In this document: in pieces, positions 1 to 11,099 of the stretch | Numbering within the stretch: position 1 is the first letter of the stretch | Layout of the letters: the number at the start of each line of letters is the position of its first letter | Assembly (NCBI GenBank): GCA_963575645.1 | Contig: OY754466.1 | Coordinates: 35,806,001-35,870,000 of the forward strand | DNA: 64,000 nucleotides | Direction: 5' to 3' | Source: Xanthostigma xanthostigma | Taxonomy: Eukaryota; Arthropoda; Insecta; Raphidioptera; Raphidiidae | The notes under the pieces: model-generated | What the model was told of the DNA's origin: nothing | The model's input: the letters and a program-made list of their open reading frames with translations, nothing else | Database searches by the model: none | Program-made: the position numbers and the translations under genes

Positions 1-380
1 ACTCGCGCGCACCCGAGATACTAGAGCAACATATATCCCGTCCAGATGCCTACGCGCATTTCCTAACTCGCGCGTAAAACGCGTGAAATGAGCGGGGCTC
101 TCGACTCGCGCGTAAAAACGCGCGAGCGCCGCGCGAGTCGAGATACTCGGGTGCCAATTGCTGCGTCCAGTACTACGCGCGCGTCCGTTGCGAGTTTCTA
201 TCGACGGTATGCAAGCCATAACACAACCGCTGTTTCCGAGTTCATGTTTGTAACTGGCGCCACACCGAGCCCAGTGTAGAAACGCGCGTAAAACGCGGTA
301 TCTGGACGCAATAGAAATTGAAACGCGCGAGTGGACTCGGCGCGTAAAACGCCTCATCTGGACACGGCCTAAGACCCATT
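1..380. repeat. GC-rich repeat fragment with recurring gcgcgtaaaacgc words
   Basis: This stretch is much richer in CpG than the rest of the window. It repeats the word gcgcgtaaaacgc, with small variants, at about 72, 107, 283 and 338. The words ccagatg (near the start) and catctggacacggcct (near 355) look like the two arms of a terminal inverted repeat. I read it as an internally repetitive DNA-transposon remnant cut off by the window edge. The 63-codon ORF at 88-279 follows the repeat and is not gene-like. Confidence 0.45.
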
Positions 381-424
381 CAAGTCTTGAGCTGAAACGA
401 CAACCCAAGACTTCGTCCTTTTTT

Positions 425-1503
425 AAACGCTTTATATTAGTTTGGGTTGTAACTATGTATGTATGTACTAACGGAATCTTTGAGCATAATTTTCACCAAT
501 TTCCCGAAGTCTGATTAATTTGAAACTTTGCATACGTATCAAGGACCGATGACAATGCAATAATTTGATAACAGTTTCCCATTATCCTTATTAGGACCCC
601 CAGGATTAATTAGTTTGGGTTGTAACTATGTATGTATGTCCGTAACGGAATCTTTGAGCATAATTTTCACCAATTTCCCGAAGTCTGATTAATTTGAAAC
701 TTTGCATACGTATCAAGGACCGATGACAATGCAATAATTTGATAACAGTTTCCCATTATCCTTATTAGGACCCCCAGGATTAATAATTAAACGCTTTATA
801 TTAGTTTTTAATCCTGGGGGTCCTAATAAGGATAATGGGAAACTGTTATCAAATTATTGCATTGTCATCGGTCCTTGATACGTATGCAAAGTTTCAAATT
901 AATCAGACTTCGGGAAATTGGTGAAAATTATGCTCAAAGATTCCGTTACGGACATACATACATAGTTATAATTAATAATAATAACTATGTATGTATGTCC
1001 GTAACGGAATCTTTGAGCATAATTTTCACCAATTTCCCGAAGTCTGATTAATTTGAAACTTTGCATACGTATCAAGGACCGATGACAATGCAATAATTTG
1101 ATAACAGTTTCCCATTATCCTTATTAGGACCCCCAGGACATTAATTCTGACCGATAAAAAATGTTGCAAAAAAATTTTAGTAAACATGAGTTTATTTAAT
1201 AAATTACAAAACTTTAAAAAATAACAAATTTGAATAATTTAAAAAAAAAAAAAATTAAAGCATTCCAATTAAAATACGAATATAATTCTATATTAAACGC
1301 TTTATATTAGTTTGGGTTGTAACTAACTATGTATGTATGTAACTAACTATGTATGTATGTCCGTAACGGAATCTTTGAGCATAATTTTCACCAATTTCCC
1401 GAAGTCTGATTAATTTGAAACTTTGCATACGTATCAAGGACCGATGACAATGCAATAATTTGATAACAGTTTCCCATTATCCTTATTAGGACCCCCAGGA
1501 TTA
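425..1503. repeat. Cluster of five near-identical ~165-bp units (family A)
   Basis: The unit runs from gtttgggttgtaactatgta to cttattaggacccccaggat. Copies lie at about 425-605, 609-784, 981-1139 and 1295-1503 on the + strand, and at about 797-967 on the - strand. They are nearly identical. The clearest difference is gtatgtacta in copy 1 against gtatgtccgta elsewhere. The inverted copy pairs with its right-hand neighbour to form a palindrome centred near 975, which explains two almost identical ORFs on opposite strands (857-1051 and 899-1093). Similarity this high implies recent local amplification. No coding content. Confidence 0.9.
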
Positions 1504-1539
1504 ATAAATTCTTTTATAGATCCTCAAACTAAAAAGTGA

Positions 1540-1765
1540 AAAATAAAATATAGTTTAAAAAAAACTAAAAAACACGCTTTATATCGGACTAAAAAGTAAA
1601 AATAATTGTTTTAAAATAAGCTTAAAAAGCGTTGGGCGCTCGATGTACGAAAATGTGGAACAAAGCGCCCCACGCTTTTTAAGCTTATTTTAAAACAATT
1701 ATTTTTACTTTTTAGTCCGATATAAAGCGTGTTTTTTAGTTTTTTTTAAACTATATTTTATTCTT
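1540..1765. repeat. Long palindrome (foldback), ~100-bp arms
   Basis: The left arm contains cacgctttatatcggactaa and aaaataagcttaaaaagcgt. The right arm carries their reverse complements, ending around aaactatattttattc. The spacer is about 30 bp, between gggcgctc and agcgcccc. Arms are nearly perfect, so transcripts in either direction would form a long hairpin. It lies just after the family A cluster and shares the word cgctttatat with that cluster's flanks, so the two may be related. Likely a foldback MITE. Confidence 0.8.
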
Positions 1766-1770
1766 TAAGT

Positions 1771-2659
1771 TTTTTTTTTTTTGTTTCGGATCGAAAATAT
1801 CTTTGAATATGTAAAGCAACTTGGTGAGAACACACACCGTAACTGAATGATTATAATTTTGGCATCATTTAGGCTTGGCCATTCCATTCCTAATTAACGA
1901 GACAAGCCCCTTCGTGTCTGCTTCAGCATTGAAACAACGTACGACCGTACGAATTGCTCCAGGCAGTGTCACATCTCGGGAGTCTGGAGCACCATTACAC
2001 TTGTTCCCTTTCACACTGTGTGCCGTGCAAGCAGAAGCAAGACAGAACTAGACCATATAGGCTTCTCTTAACACTAATTGTGAATGTTCGCCTTCTCCAC
2101 GAGAGTGCTGCCGTTCTCTCTTTGTTTCGCTCATTCATGTACATAACGTCAATGGTTAATGAATAATGACTGTTGGAGACAACGTCCACTCGACTCGCAC
2201 AAGAGACTATGAGTGAGGGGTCTACTTATACATCAACGATCCACTGTGATTTTGATCCGTTTCATAATATCGAAGAGTTTTGGCGAGTTTATTTAAGATT
2301 TAAAATGTGCATTAGAGAATAACTCTCGTTGATCGTTACCTGAAATAGAAGTTTATCAAAGCGACCAGCAGTGCTCTATCTCTTACCATCACAGTGAAAA
2401 ATAAAGTATTAAAAAAAAAAACACGAGGATTAATTATTTTTTGCTCGACTTCGTATAAAATAGCTGCTTTTCGTGTAAAATGACCCTTTTTATTAAGTAA
2501 ATGTAATTCGATTTTACCAATTCAATAGTAATATCTCTGCCAGTTGCCATTTAAATCTCAGGGTGGATTTTTAAAATCCGAACACGCGTTTTGTTCGTAG
2601 AGAAGGGGTTTTCGAAAAAAAAAGTTTCGGACTCAACTTGCAGGAAATCAATGGGGCAG
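1771..2659. other. No recognisable gene or repeat
   Basis: AT-rich single-copy-looking sequence. Two overlapping short ORFs on opposite strands (1954-2166 and 1995-2189) show no recognisable protein. A minus-strand acceptor/donor-like word lies near 2340 and is discussed under rejected items. Confidence 0.5.
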
Positions 2660-3405
2660 AACATTGGTGAAATGTTTTCATTAGTTGGGGAGGTGTCTGA
2701 ATTATCAAGGTCACTTCCACTTTTTTAAATAGGAATCTATGTTTTTTTATCCCGGTTTTTGTTTTTTGGGTCTAACAAAATAACTTATGTATTTTTTTTT
2801 TATTTGACGCCACCGTGAATCGCTCTTTGTTTCTCTCAATTCATCCCATATTTCCTATTTTGTGTAAGTCGGAAAAAAACCCAAAAAATTCAACTATTGT
2901 CTGATGAAACATTGGTGAAATGTTTTCATTAGTTGGGGAGGTGTCTGAATTATCAAGGTCACTTCCACTTTTTTAAATAGGAATCTATGTTTTTTTATCC
3001 CGGTTTTTGTTTTTTGGGTCTAACAAAATAACTTATGTATTTTTTTTTATTTGACGCCACCGTGAATCGCTCTTTGTTTCTCTCAATTCATCCCATATTT
3101 CCTATTTTGTGTAAGTCGGAAAAAAACCCAAAAAATTCAACTATTGTCTGATGAAACATTGGTGAAATGTTTTCATTAGTTGGGGAGGTGTCTGAATTAT
3201 CAAGGTCACTTCCACTTTTTTAAATAGGAATCTATGTTTTTTTATCCCGGTTTTTGTTTTTTGGGTCTAACAAAATAACTTATGTATTTTTTTTTTATTT
3301 GACGCCACCGTGAATCGCTCTTTGTTTCTCTCAATTCATCCCATATTTCCTATTTTGTGTAAGTCGGAAAAAAACCCAAAAAATTCAACTATTGTCTGAT
3401 GAAAC
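2660..3405. repeat. Tandem array, three units of ~248 bp
   Basis: The word acattggtgaaatgttttca starts at about 2661, 2909 and 3156, giving periods of 248 and 247 bp. Each unit runs through ttgacgccaccgtgaatcgc to caactattgtctgatgaaac. Units are almost identical, differing mainly in homopolymer lengths. There is no ORF through the array. This is a short satellite-like tandem duplication and a possible site of assembly collapse or copy-number variation. Confidence 0.95.
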
Positions 3406-4520
3406 TAGTGTTCGAGGATGCTGAACACACCTCTGTGCACACATAAATAAAATGCGAGGCAGAAACACGAAACATGAGGATTGCATCAAATAAAAAAATG
3501 TTCGGTACAAAAGTTATTACTTTGACCCAAAGAGCAATAATCCGAGATAAAAAATATGGGTTTCTATTTAAAAAAGTGGAGGCGAAGGCACTTCCACCAG
3601 ATGAAAAAAAGAAACTACAGCAATGTTCTTCCCTCTTCATTCCCTGCAACTTTTGTTTCGAAAACCCTTCCTCTACGAGATAAAAGAGTAAGAAATCCAT
3701 CCCTGTATATGGGCGACAGAGACAAGCACAGTAGACGTTGTCATCGTAAACAGTCCACATATAATTCCAATATGGCCGAACTGAGTTGTCAAAAATATTA
3801 CAAATATACCTATTATGATGTGAAAATCAGCTATTTACTGATAGGAGGTGCGTGCAAAAAACGTAGTATGTATTTAGATAATAATTTGTGTCAAAATTGT
3901 AGCATAAAAGGGTTATTATATAATATCATTACCCTCCTTCTGGCGCAGTCGGGTAAAAATAGTTCTCGCACACGTAGATACGTAACTAGTTCTAAGGTAA
4001 CAAAACACTATATGCATACTTACACTAAGCCGCCAAGAGTAAGGTTGAAGGACGTGGCAGCGTTTTGAACATAATATTCGTAGTGACAGTGTTTGTGTGT
4101 TGAGCAAAGCAATAGGCGACGTGTATATTTCGTGTCACATATTTCAGCCAGTTTCTGATATTAATTAAAGCCTGCCATATATAATTCTGCGTTGGAGACC
4201 GTGCATGCACATTGACATCGACAGGCGTACGGGAAGAGGAAGGGGTCGGGGTGAGGGATGCAGATTGTGCCGAGTTGAATTTACGTTTGTTTAAATTGAT
4301 TCAAACTGATTATGTAACGCGTGTGAGGCAAAGTGTCTATCGGCATTGATTTAACTTTTTTGAAATATAGGCACGCTCATAAAGGCACTAAATTACGATC
4401 TCGCATCATCTCATGTTGGACAAGCTTGTTATGTTTACGAGAATTCCTACCTTTTAATCCAGACGTGTTCACAAAGGTCTGTTTTAATTGCAATTTTTGT
4501 TATGACTTTTTATTAATATA
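3406..4520. other. No supported gene; longest ORF of the window lies here
   Basis: The 170-codon ORF at 3556-4068 is the longest in the window, and a 123-codon ORF runs opposite it at 3389-3760. The predicted protein is basic and of low complexity at its start, has no domain I recognise, and its first third overlaps the antisense ORF. I see no splice-flanked exon structure. I regard both as chance ORFs. Confidence 0.5.
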
Positions 4521-4524
4521 TAGG

Positions 4525-4970
4525 TACAGGGTGCCCGGTAATTGCTCGTATTCCTCTCTGGAGAAGAAACTGTAACTAATTTGGAATGATTTAACCACTT
4601 GAAGGTCGGAAATGCGCCATTTTCAAGAAAATCTACTTCGATTTTCTTTTTACAAAAATCCGAATTTTGGGAGTTAAACATTAAAAAAAAATATTCTCGC
4701 TTTTTGGCCTGAATGTTTCCATGGTCTGATAGTTTACTAATTGGCCAACCTTACTACAGCTAAAAACCACGAAATTTACTGTTAGATTTTATGCTGTGTG
4801 TTAAAACTTACAATAAATAAAAAAAATAAAATAAAAATTCTCCACAGACGTGTTATTATCATAAAAAAATTACACATTTCCGACCCCTAAGTGATAGAGG
4901 TTAAATCATTCCAAATTAGTCTATAGTTTCTTTTCCCGAGAGGAATACGAGCAATTACCGGTCACCTGTA
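4525..4970. mobile_element. Non-autonomous inverted-repeat element, ~446 bp
   Basis: Terminal inverted repeats of about 100 bp begin with tacagggtgcccggtaattg at 4525 and end with caattaccggtcacctgta at 4970. The arms share attgctcgtattcctctc and ctaatttggaatgatttaac. The interior is AT-rich and non-coding. An acagggtg-type end is common among insect DNA elements, but I cannot name the superfamily. No target duplication could be read with confidence. Confidence 0.8.
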
Positions 4971-5162
4971 TAATTAATTAACGAGACATAGGTATGATGG
5001 ATAGCTAAAACTTCACTTGCTCTGCAGTCTATAAAATGCAAATATTTTGTTACTAATTTGAAAGTTTCGTTTCTTTGTTTTTCCTTGTTTGATTGATTAA
5101 TTTTTGTGCAGCTTTTCGAAGCGAAAAGCAACTCTGAAATGTTAATTCCACATAATAAAGAC

Positions 5163-5574
5163 TAGTGATGTAACGAATATTCGCATATTTTTTGGCATTC
5201 GCATTCGCAAAAATCATGCGAATAGTTTTCAAATATTAATATCAGACACCGATCATATTTTAAAAAAAAGTGAAAATAGATTAAAGACCAAAAGTATTAA
5301 TTTCTCAGCCAATTTATTAAAAAAAAATTTTTTTTAAGTAACTTTCATTTTTTCGCTAAGATAACCTTGCAATATTATATACTTTATCAGCCTTTACTTT
5401 AATGATAGGTAATAAAATCTTACACCTAGTATTAATTTACAACCAGGTACCCAGTACTACTGTGTACGAGAGACTTGCGCGGCCACTCAACTGTCAAATT
5501 TTAACCTTGAACAAATAACGCCAGATGTGAAAACTGAATGTTCGCATTTAAAATTGGCATTCGTTACATCACTA
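5163..5574. mobile_element. hAT-type MITE with perfect 8-bp target duplication
   Basis: The element opens with tagtgatgtaacgaat and closes with attcgttacatcacta, a clear terminal inverted repeat. It is flanked by the identical 8-mers ataaagac at 5155-5162 and 5575-5582. An 8-bp duplication with TAGTGATG-like ends is the signature of hAT transposition. The 412-bp interior is AT-rich and non-coding, so it must have been moved by a transposase from elsewhere. The perfect duplication argues for a fairly young insertion. A fragment of the same family lies near 62137-62205. Confidence 0.9.
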
Positions 5575-5594
5575 ATAAAGACTACAAAATGTTA

Positions 5595-6002
5595 AGACGG
5601 CTGCACACGAGACTGGTTTTGCCGCTGCAATCGTTACTGGAACTTGACGTAACTGCAGGTTCGCGTGCGTGGTCACAAGACGAATTTCAAAATTAGAACC
5701 GGGGCTATTTTCGTGCTTTTTGTCTGCTTGTTTTGAACAAGAATCGATCAGGAAACTGTATCTTGTCACGTTGGCGACATGGGCATGCGTCCACAAATAG
5801 TCATGGCGTCATAGTGTGTGTTCTGTTCAGAGACAGGAAACATTCTCTTTTGTTAACATTCAAACTGTGACTGCGCGCGCCTCAAACCCATCTACATAGC
5901 CAGCTTCAATACATGCATCTTGTGAAGCGGACATATAAAGGCCAGCGCCGCAGCGCGCTTGAAATATATAGCGTCAAAAGCAGCCTCGTGTACAGCTACC
6001 TT
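5595..6002 (+). mobile_element. TA-target MITE, family B copy 1
   Basis: Begins with agacggctgcacacgagact next to a TA and ends with cagcctcgtgtacagctacctt followed by TA. The terminal inverted repeat matches the ends of copies at 20773, 56161 and 60786. Internal landmarks shared with those copies are ttgccgctg, gcgtgcgtggtcacaag, gtgtgtgttctgttc and cttttgttaacattc. No coding capacity. TA at both flanks suggests the Tc1/mariner group, but this is not proven. Confidence 0.85.
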
Positions 6003-6004
6003 TA

Positions 6005-6904
6005 AATATGTTTTATTAAGATCGCTACTCTGCTCTTCTACCTGTTTAAATATGCACACCGGTCGAGTCCTCTGGTTGAATTGTGCACGACAATCACCTT
6101 CTATTAAAAAAGTGTACTTTATTTTTGCATTTTTTATTTCAGGTTACGTTTATATTGATAAACAATATTTACATTTAATTTACATGGCACATTGTTGCTA
6201 ATTACATTCTAGTTTTCTGCATATTTTTTACAGTATTGCAGACTGTAATCTTTTTTTTTTTCATTCACTCGCCTGCTTAATTGTTGGGGTGCAGTGCAGC
6301 CAACATAAACATTTTTTCCAGCCCTTCTCAGGTTATAAAAATGTTAATAAAGGCATCAAACGTAATATATATTCTCCACACTGCGTTTTTTTATAATTCC
6401 AAGCGTATATTTGCGTATCATATGAGACGATATATGTTCAACTATTTTGTAATTTTCAATTTAATATCAATTTTCACTTAAATTCCGGCGACTATGTTTC
6501 TTGTTTCTCTTTAGCTTCTGGTAGTGCTCCGCGAACTCTTTAAAATGACACCTGAATCAACGTCCTAGCTAATCGCGTTTCCACGCTGCAATAATTTTAA
6601 ACTTTACACAAAGCTAATGGGTGACTATCATGCGCATGCGCTGACATTTGAGCGATGACGTCACGGGCAAAGCAAATCCTACGCGACAAACACGTACCGA
6701 CACGATCAATCCGTTGAGGGTTCAACCATTAACACAAGAAAGTTCAATCGGCTATCACTTTACTAAAAATCGAATAGACGTTCTAACGACAAAAATCACG
6801 AAAATTAAGAAAACACACAGCTTTTGCATGCATTCTAAGATTGGTTCTAGTTGCGCTTATAAGTTTATACTTATCAATTACTGGCATTTCAAAATACAGT
6901 ATTA
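6005..6904. other. No recognisable gene or repeat
   Basis: AT-rich sequence with short ORFs only. There are acceptor-like pyrimidine tracts ending in cag at about 6142 and 6331, but neither is followed by a convincing donor or by an open frame of interest. Confidence 0.45.
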
Positions 6905-7217
6905 AGTAAGTCGAACTGTAAGGGAGACGCCAAAAAATTCGAGTTTTCGAGTTCGACTTATGAAGGATTTCCACTTAGGCGAATTTTGTAAAAAATATTC
7001 GACTTGTAGAGGTTAAAATTCATTCTAACTAATTTTTAGATTTTACTATGTTCGAGGTACAGAGGTCCAATTTATTTTTTCGACCTTGGGTTGAGTTTTC
7101 TAGTAGGTAATGAAGGTTTTTGGGTTTGAAGGGAAGGGAACAAAACATTTTTTCGAGTTTTGGAGGTTTTCGAATTTCGACTTATCGAGGTTTGACTTAA
7201 AGAGCCTCTACTGTAAC
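6905..7217. mobile_element. Probable pogo-like MITE remnant
   Basis: Contains repeated cgagtt/ttcgacttat words and ends with tcgacttatcgaggtttgac and agcctctactgta. Ends of the form tacagtagaggctc with internal ctcgataagtcg are typical of pogo/Tigger-like elements. The left end is degraded: gtaagtcgaactgtaaggga near 6905 is an imperfect partner. No ORF encodes a transposase. Confidence 0.5.
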
Positions 7218-7889
7218 TTTAAATTAAACCAAATATATATTTTATAAATGTATAGGTGCAGCATATCGTACAAAAATCCTGAACATTTTTGCAGTTCTTA
7301 TTTCCTCAGTGTTAATTTCTCTTTAATATGGCCTTGATTTTTACGGAAATGTAAACAAAAAATAAATGAAATATCGTATATGTACTCAAGTTTGGTGTGT
7401 TTGGTAGCGCGGTATATTTTTTTCTGTGTACATGGTATCGCAAGGCTCAAGGGATGAGAGCGGGTTCGGTTTTTTTAACATTTTATTTTCTGTGAAATGT
7501 GAATGTTTTGGCATTTTGCCGTCTCGCATCGAACATAATAACGTGCTGCATATATACTAAAGTTTAAAAGCACCGTATAAAAGTTTTTCAGATGCATACA
7601 TATTCTACATAGTGTATGTACATTTAATTTCACATCTGCCCCCATCGCTACCGCCCCAAAAGTTTTCTACTCCTCTCTCCATCGACTCGAAATGATATAT
7701 TTGCGCACATCATTTACAATAATATTGAACAATAGCTCAAGCTTTGCTCTATTTATAATTCAATCTAAGTTTCGAGGAAACTTCAACAATGCAAGACAAA
7801 TCGGATAACTTCAATACGCGATTATAGTAAAACAGAACATTAGATCAGGAAGCTTAGAAACAGCTTTAAAGTTTAGAAAATCATAAACA
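7218..7889. other. No recognisable gene or repeat
   Basis: AT-rich intervening sequence without a supportable ORF, tRNA or inverted repeat. Confidence 0.45.
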
Positions 7890-7899
7890 TACTTCTATA

Positions 7900-8287
7900 A
7901 AATATATTAATAATAATAATTCGCACCATTACTATTTTCCATCTATCACACTTCCCGTTATTTTCTACATTTCTAAACTTCCACTTAATTAATAGCGATG
8001 GGCGAATAAAGTAATTTTAAGACATTAGGATAAGGTAGGCAGATTTTGAGCATAGGGGTTCGACAGGTACGCGGCCATGACCGTGAATAAGGAGCAATCT
8101 CGATATTTATCTGGAATTATTGAGGGAAATCATGGAAAACCTCAACAAGATGGCCGGTACAGGAATTACCGTTTCTCGACGAGAGCCATCAGGAAAAAGT
8201 CCTAGCCACATCTGCCCCCGCCGGGATTCGACCTGGTACCTTCCGAATGCGAGTCTAGTGCTCTCACCATTACGTCACCCTGCTCGG
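7900..8287 (-). mobile_element. tRNA-derived SINE, copy 1, with 10-bp target duplication
   Basis: On the minus strand the head carries an A-box-like segment and a B-box-like ggtcgaatcc at about 8224-8233. The tail ends in an (att/taa) microsatellite near 7905-7920. The flanks share tacttctata at 7890-7899 and 8288-8297, as expected for target-primed insertion. Compared with the copy at 40591-41021 it lacks the distal segment around gtttctcgactttatg, so it is internally shortened. The body shares ttgagcataggggttcgaca and aacctcaacaagatggccgg with that copy. Confidence 0.85.
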
Positions 8288-8297
8288 TACTTCTATA

Positions 8298-8420
8298 GGG
8301 GGGAAGGTACATGAGTACGCACGTTCATCTTAGTTCACCGAGATGAATGCTGTGTCCAAATTTCATGATGATCGGAGTTACCATTCAAAAGTTTTTGTTG
8401 GACAGACAAATTTTGAGTTA
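8298..8420 (-). mobile_element. Helitron fragment, reverse orientation
   Basis: The segment gagtacgcacgttcatctta through tttcatgatgatcggagtta is the reverse complement of 36095-36185 in the Helitron at 35516-36233, with scattered differences. The ends are not present here. It directly abuts the SINE's target duplication, so the SINE may have inserted into an older Helitron copy. Confidence 0.7.
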
Positions 8421-8639
8421 TATATATTTTTTACACCTTGCTGAAGTTTTCGTAGGGCTCCATAATTTAACTCGATTAACAATATAGCTTATTCTACTAA
8501 ATGATAATATAGCAAAGAATCAATCATTACAAACAAAAATTCACAACGTTTCTCTTCATATTATTAAATAGTAAAGATAGGTATTGATTTTACGAGAAAG
8601 ACACATTACATGTTCGCTTTAAAATCACACGCTGAGTTA

Positions 8640-8935
8640 ATCAGAACGATGTTTAAAAGACCGCACACACTTGTCGTGCACAACCCTGTACGACCAGCAA
8701 CCTGCTCGATGTTACACACTAGACCAGCATAAACCTGCAAATTTTAGTGCAAGTTTCGTAGGTTACAGTTTTGTGAGTAGTTTTATCAATGCAAATTATT
8801 TAACGAAAACGACACATCACTAGCACTAGATCAGTCCAGCACGGCCAGACAGAAACAGGCGACCCGACTGACGGTCATTGCTGGCTGCTGGTTGCAGGTG
8901 TTGGTCTACTACTACTCTGTTAAATAAACGGGTAC
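8640..8935. other. GC-richer unexplained stretch
   Basis: Contains gaccgcacacacttgtcgtg near 8658 and tgctggctgctggttgcagg near 8880. The composition and the first word resemble element ends seen elsewhere, but I found no convincing inverted partner and no ORF. Confidence 0.3.
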
Positions 8936-9019
8936 CGTCACAAACAGGCTTTTTTTGCTCCGCGATGTGCAAGTTCATACTGGTATAAAAAACTAAAAAT
9001 TAAATTTTTCATTTGGCCT

Positions 9020-9440
9020 TTTTGATGTCAAACATCTAACGGTTCGTTTGTTTGGGAGTAAAACCGCGCAGTTGCTGCGACACTTTTATGAGAGGACGCT
9101 ATCTTTGTGTGCGCTGGATTAAACGCAGCTTTAGTTGAAGGCGACATCTAGAGATAACAGGGCGAAAGTTAGTAACTAGTTCAGTTACTATAGTATTTCC
9201 TTGCTTGCTTTGTGTGCGGTGGATTATAACTTGGCTTTCGTTAAAGACGACAAATATGTGACAGGGCTGTGAAACATCCAGTGGTGCGTTTGTTTGGGAG
9301 TAAAACTGCGCAATTGGTACGACACTTTTATGGGAGGACGTTACTTCGTTCAAATAAAAACACTTCAATATAATATATTAAAAAAAAATGTATAATTACA
9401 TTTAGATGTTTCACATCTGCCAGACGTTCCAGGGCGTCTC
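9020..9440 (+). mobile_element. Family C element copy 1, with duplicated head
   Basis: Shares gcgtttgtttgggagtaaaa, cgacacttttatg, gtgtgcgctggattaaac and gttgaaggcgacatctag with copies at 43120-43500 (+) and 59858-60205 (-). The head occurs twice here, near 9043 and near 9282, so the copy is internally rearranged. It ends near gatgtttcacatctgccaga and gcgtctcaca. The 89-codon minus-strand ORF at 9099-9368 is a shadow of the repeat. Confidence 0.8.
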
Positions 9441-9717
9441 ACATACCTTTGTTAATTAACAATTTGGAACGAGAAAAAATATTTTCAAAAGAAGAGTTTT
9501 GAGTATTTTGATACCAGAAAATTTTTAGATTTTTTAAATTACAAGAAAAAAATTGCCGGATTTGAAAATGTATAAATGTATGTACAGGTCGTCGCTTTTT
9601 TAAACAAAGGTTTAAAAATACCAATTAATTTTTCGAAAAACAACTTTATATTAATAGCGTTCTAAGCCGCGCTGATATCTTTAGATAAATATGTGGTTTA
9701 TAAGTTCATGTAATTAT

Positions 9718-9875
9718 AGGTTCGTTCCAAGCAGCCAGTGAACGGTTTCGGAACTGCCAGCCGCATGCGCACTAGGTAAAACGAAGCTGTTAGTGGCGAT
9801 TTTAAAACACGTTTTACCTACTGCGCATGCGGGTGACGGTTTCGGAACCGTTCACTGGCTGCTTGGAACGAACCT
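9718..9875. mobile_element. Short palindromic MITE, family D copy 1
   Basis: A 158-bp element with terminal inverted repeats aggttcgttccaagcagcca and tggctgcttggaacgaacct. The internal inverted pair gcatgcgcactaggtaaaac / gttttacctactgcgcatgc makes almost the whole element one hairpin. TAT flanks both ends, a possible 3-bp target duplication. Another full copy lies at 55334-55488 and a one-ended fragment at 48533-48564. Non-coding. Confidence 0.9.
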
Positions 9876-10917
9876 TATGTAAGTGCGCAAATTAGAGTTA
9901 CATAATTCCATGTGCGATAGTCGAAGTCTTTCATAAATGTAATTAACGTTATTGCTTTATGGCTTCGGCGTTCCGATTCGAATTAAAACTGTTATCTGCT
10001 TCAATTATCGTCCTGTGCGCGATTTTTAATTGGTTTTTCAGTGCTCACTTAATTACGTTTGCATCGATTATTGAAACTTACTGTTCGTTTCAACTTGGCA
10101 GTGTTTCATTTTTCCAACATGATTACCTGACATTTGTAATCCACGTAAACCTAATTGAGTGGCATTAAGGTTCTCCGCACACGTTACTTTAAAATACTTC
10201 AATTTTTCGTGCTTAATTTTTTTATCATTTTTTAACTCGATGATTCTAAACATTTTTGAAAATTAAAGTGCGCGTCGCTTCCATAAATCTAGCGTTTATG
10301 AAAGTGCTTGATGCTCGTTGCTTCAAGCATTTGGCTTCGGTGCGCTTTACCCCAGCACTATTACCTAAACATGTTTGGCGGTATCAGTTTCGTGTTTGGT
10401 AAAGTTGCATGCAGACCTAGGGTTAAGTGAGTAGTATTGAGAGGGAAAATAACGGTAGGCGACTGAATAATAAAATGCACTTTTTACGATTCCACCTTCT
10501 TGTTATTATAAAATATTGTAGCAAAACCAACCCCCATGCATATATATATCTATTTATTATGGAACATACATGGTTGAGGGGTGCACGTATTTTAATACAC
10601 ACATAGATACAAGGATTTTACGTTTACCTACGATTTTACAATGTCAATTCTTGTATGTGTAATGCGTATTAAAAACGACCGATAAAATCTTACATTTCCG
10701 CATGTGAATAAAGATTGATAGGTATTTTTATACATTTTTATTTATCGGTCAGCGAATGTATTTCTTTCATGATAAACTAACGTTTGGACGCCGTATGTAA
10801 TATATTTCCTGGCTCGTTTTCTGACTACTATTTTACGAATTTCAAATTTTTACCACGAAATCATGCTAATACAAATCTTGGAAATACCGAATGTTAACAA
10901 AAACTTTTTTTAAAAAT
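9876..10917. other. No recognisable gene or repeat
   Basis: AT-rich. Short ORFs at 9959-10168 (+) and 10068-10253 (-) overlap each other and resemble nothing known to me. Confidence 0.45.
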
Positions 10918-11092
10918 TTTGATTAACGTTTGATTAGAACTCTTCAATAAATAAAATTATCGACCAATTTTTCAGACAATATATTAACATAAAAATAATA
11001 TAATTAATACATTAACGTTTCAATCCGGATTAATTATATTATTTTTTTGTTAATATATTGTCTGAAAATATTGGTTGATAATTTTATTTATT
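10918..11092. mobile_element. Family E palindromic MITE, copy 1
   Basis: The left part tttgattaacgtttgattag continues into ataaaattatcgaccaattt and ttaatataattaat. The right arm mirrors it with gttaatatattgtctgaaaa and ttggttgataattttattta. A related copy at 34818-35012 keeps the outer segment on its right side (gacgttaatcaaagatttga). Fragments of the same end lie at 15585-15640 and 36281-36330. Non-coding, superfamily unknown. Confidence 0.8.
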
Positions 11093-11099
11093 AAAAACT

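Noticed and set aside
857-1093. Two almost identical ORFs on opposite strands
   Set aside because: They are produced by the palindrome of family A units centred near 975 and have no independent meaning.
2325-2350. Minus-strand acceptor abutting donor (ctatttcag|gtaacg, junction near 2340)
   Set aside because: The pyrimidine tract is short and interrupted, and the donor is weak at +5/+6. Kept out of the ratchet-site set, though it should be included in any RNA check.
3556-4068. 170-codon ORF, the longest in the window
   Set aside because: No recognisable domain, overlapped by an antisense ORF over its first part, no exon-like borders. A length like this occurs by chance in 64 kb searched in six frames.
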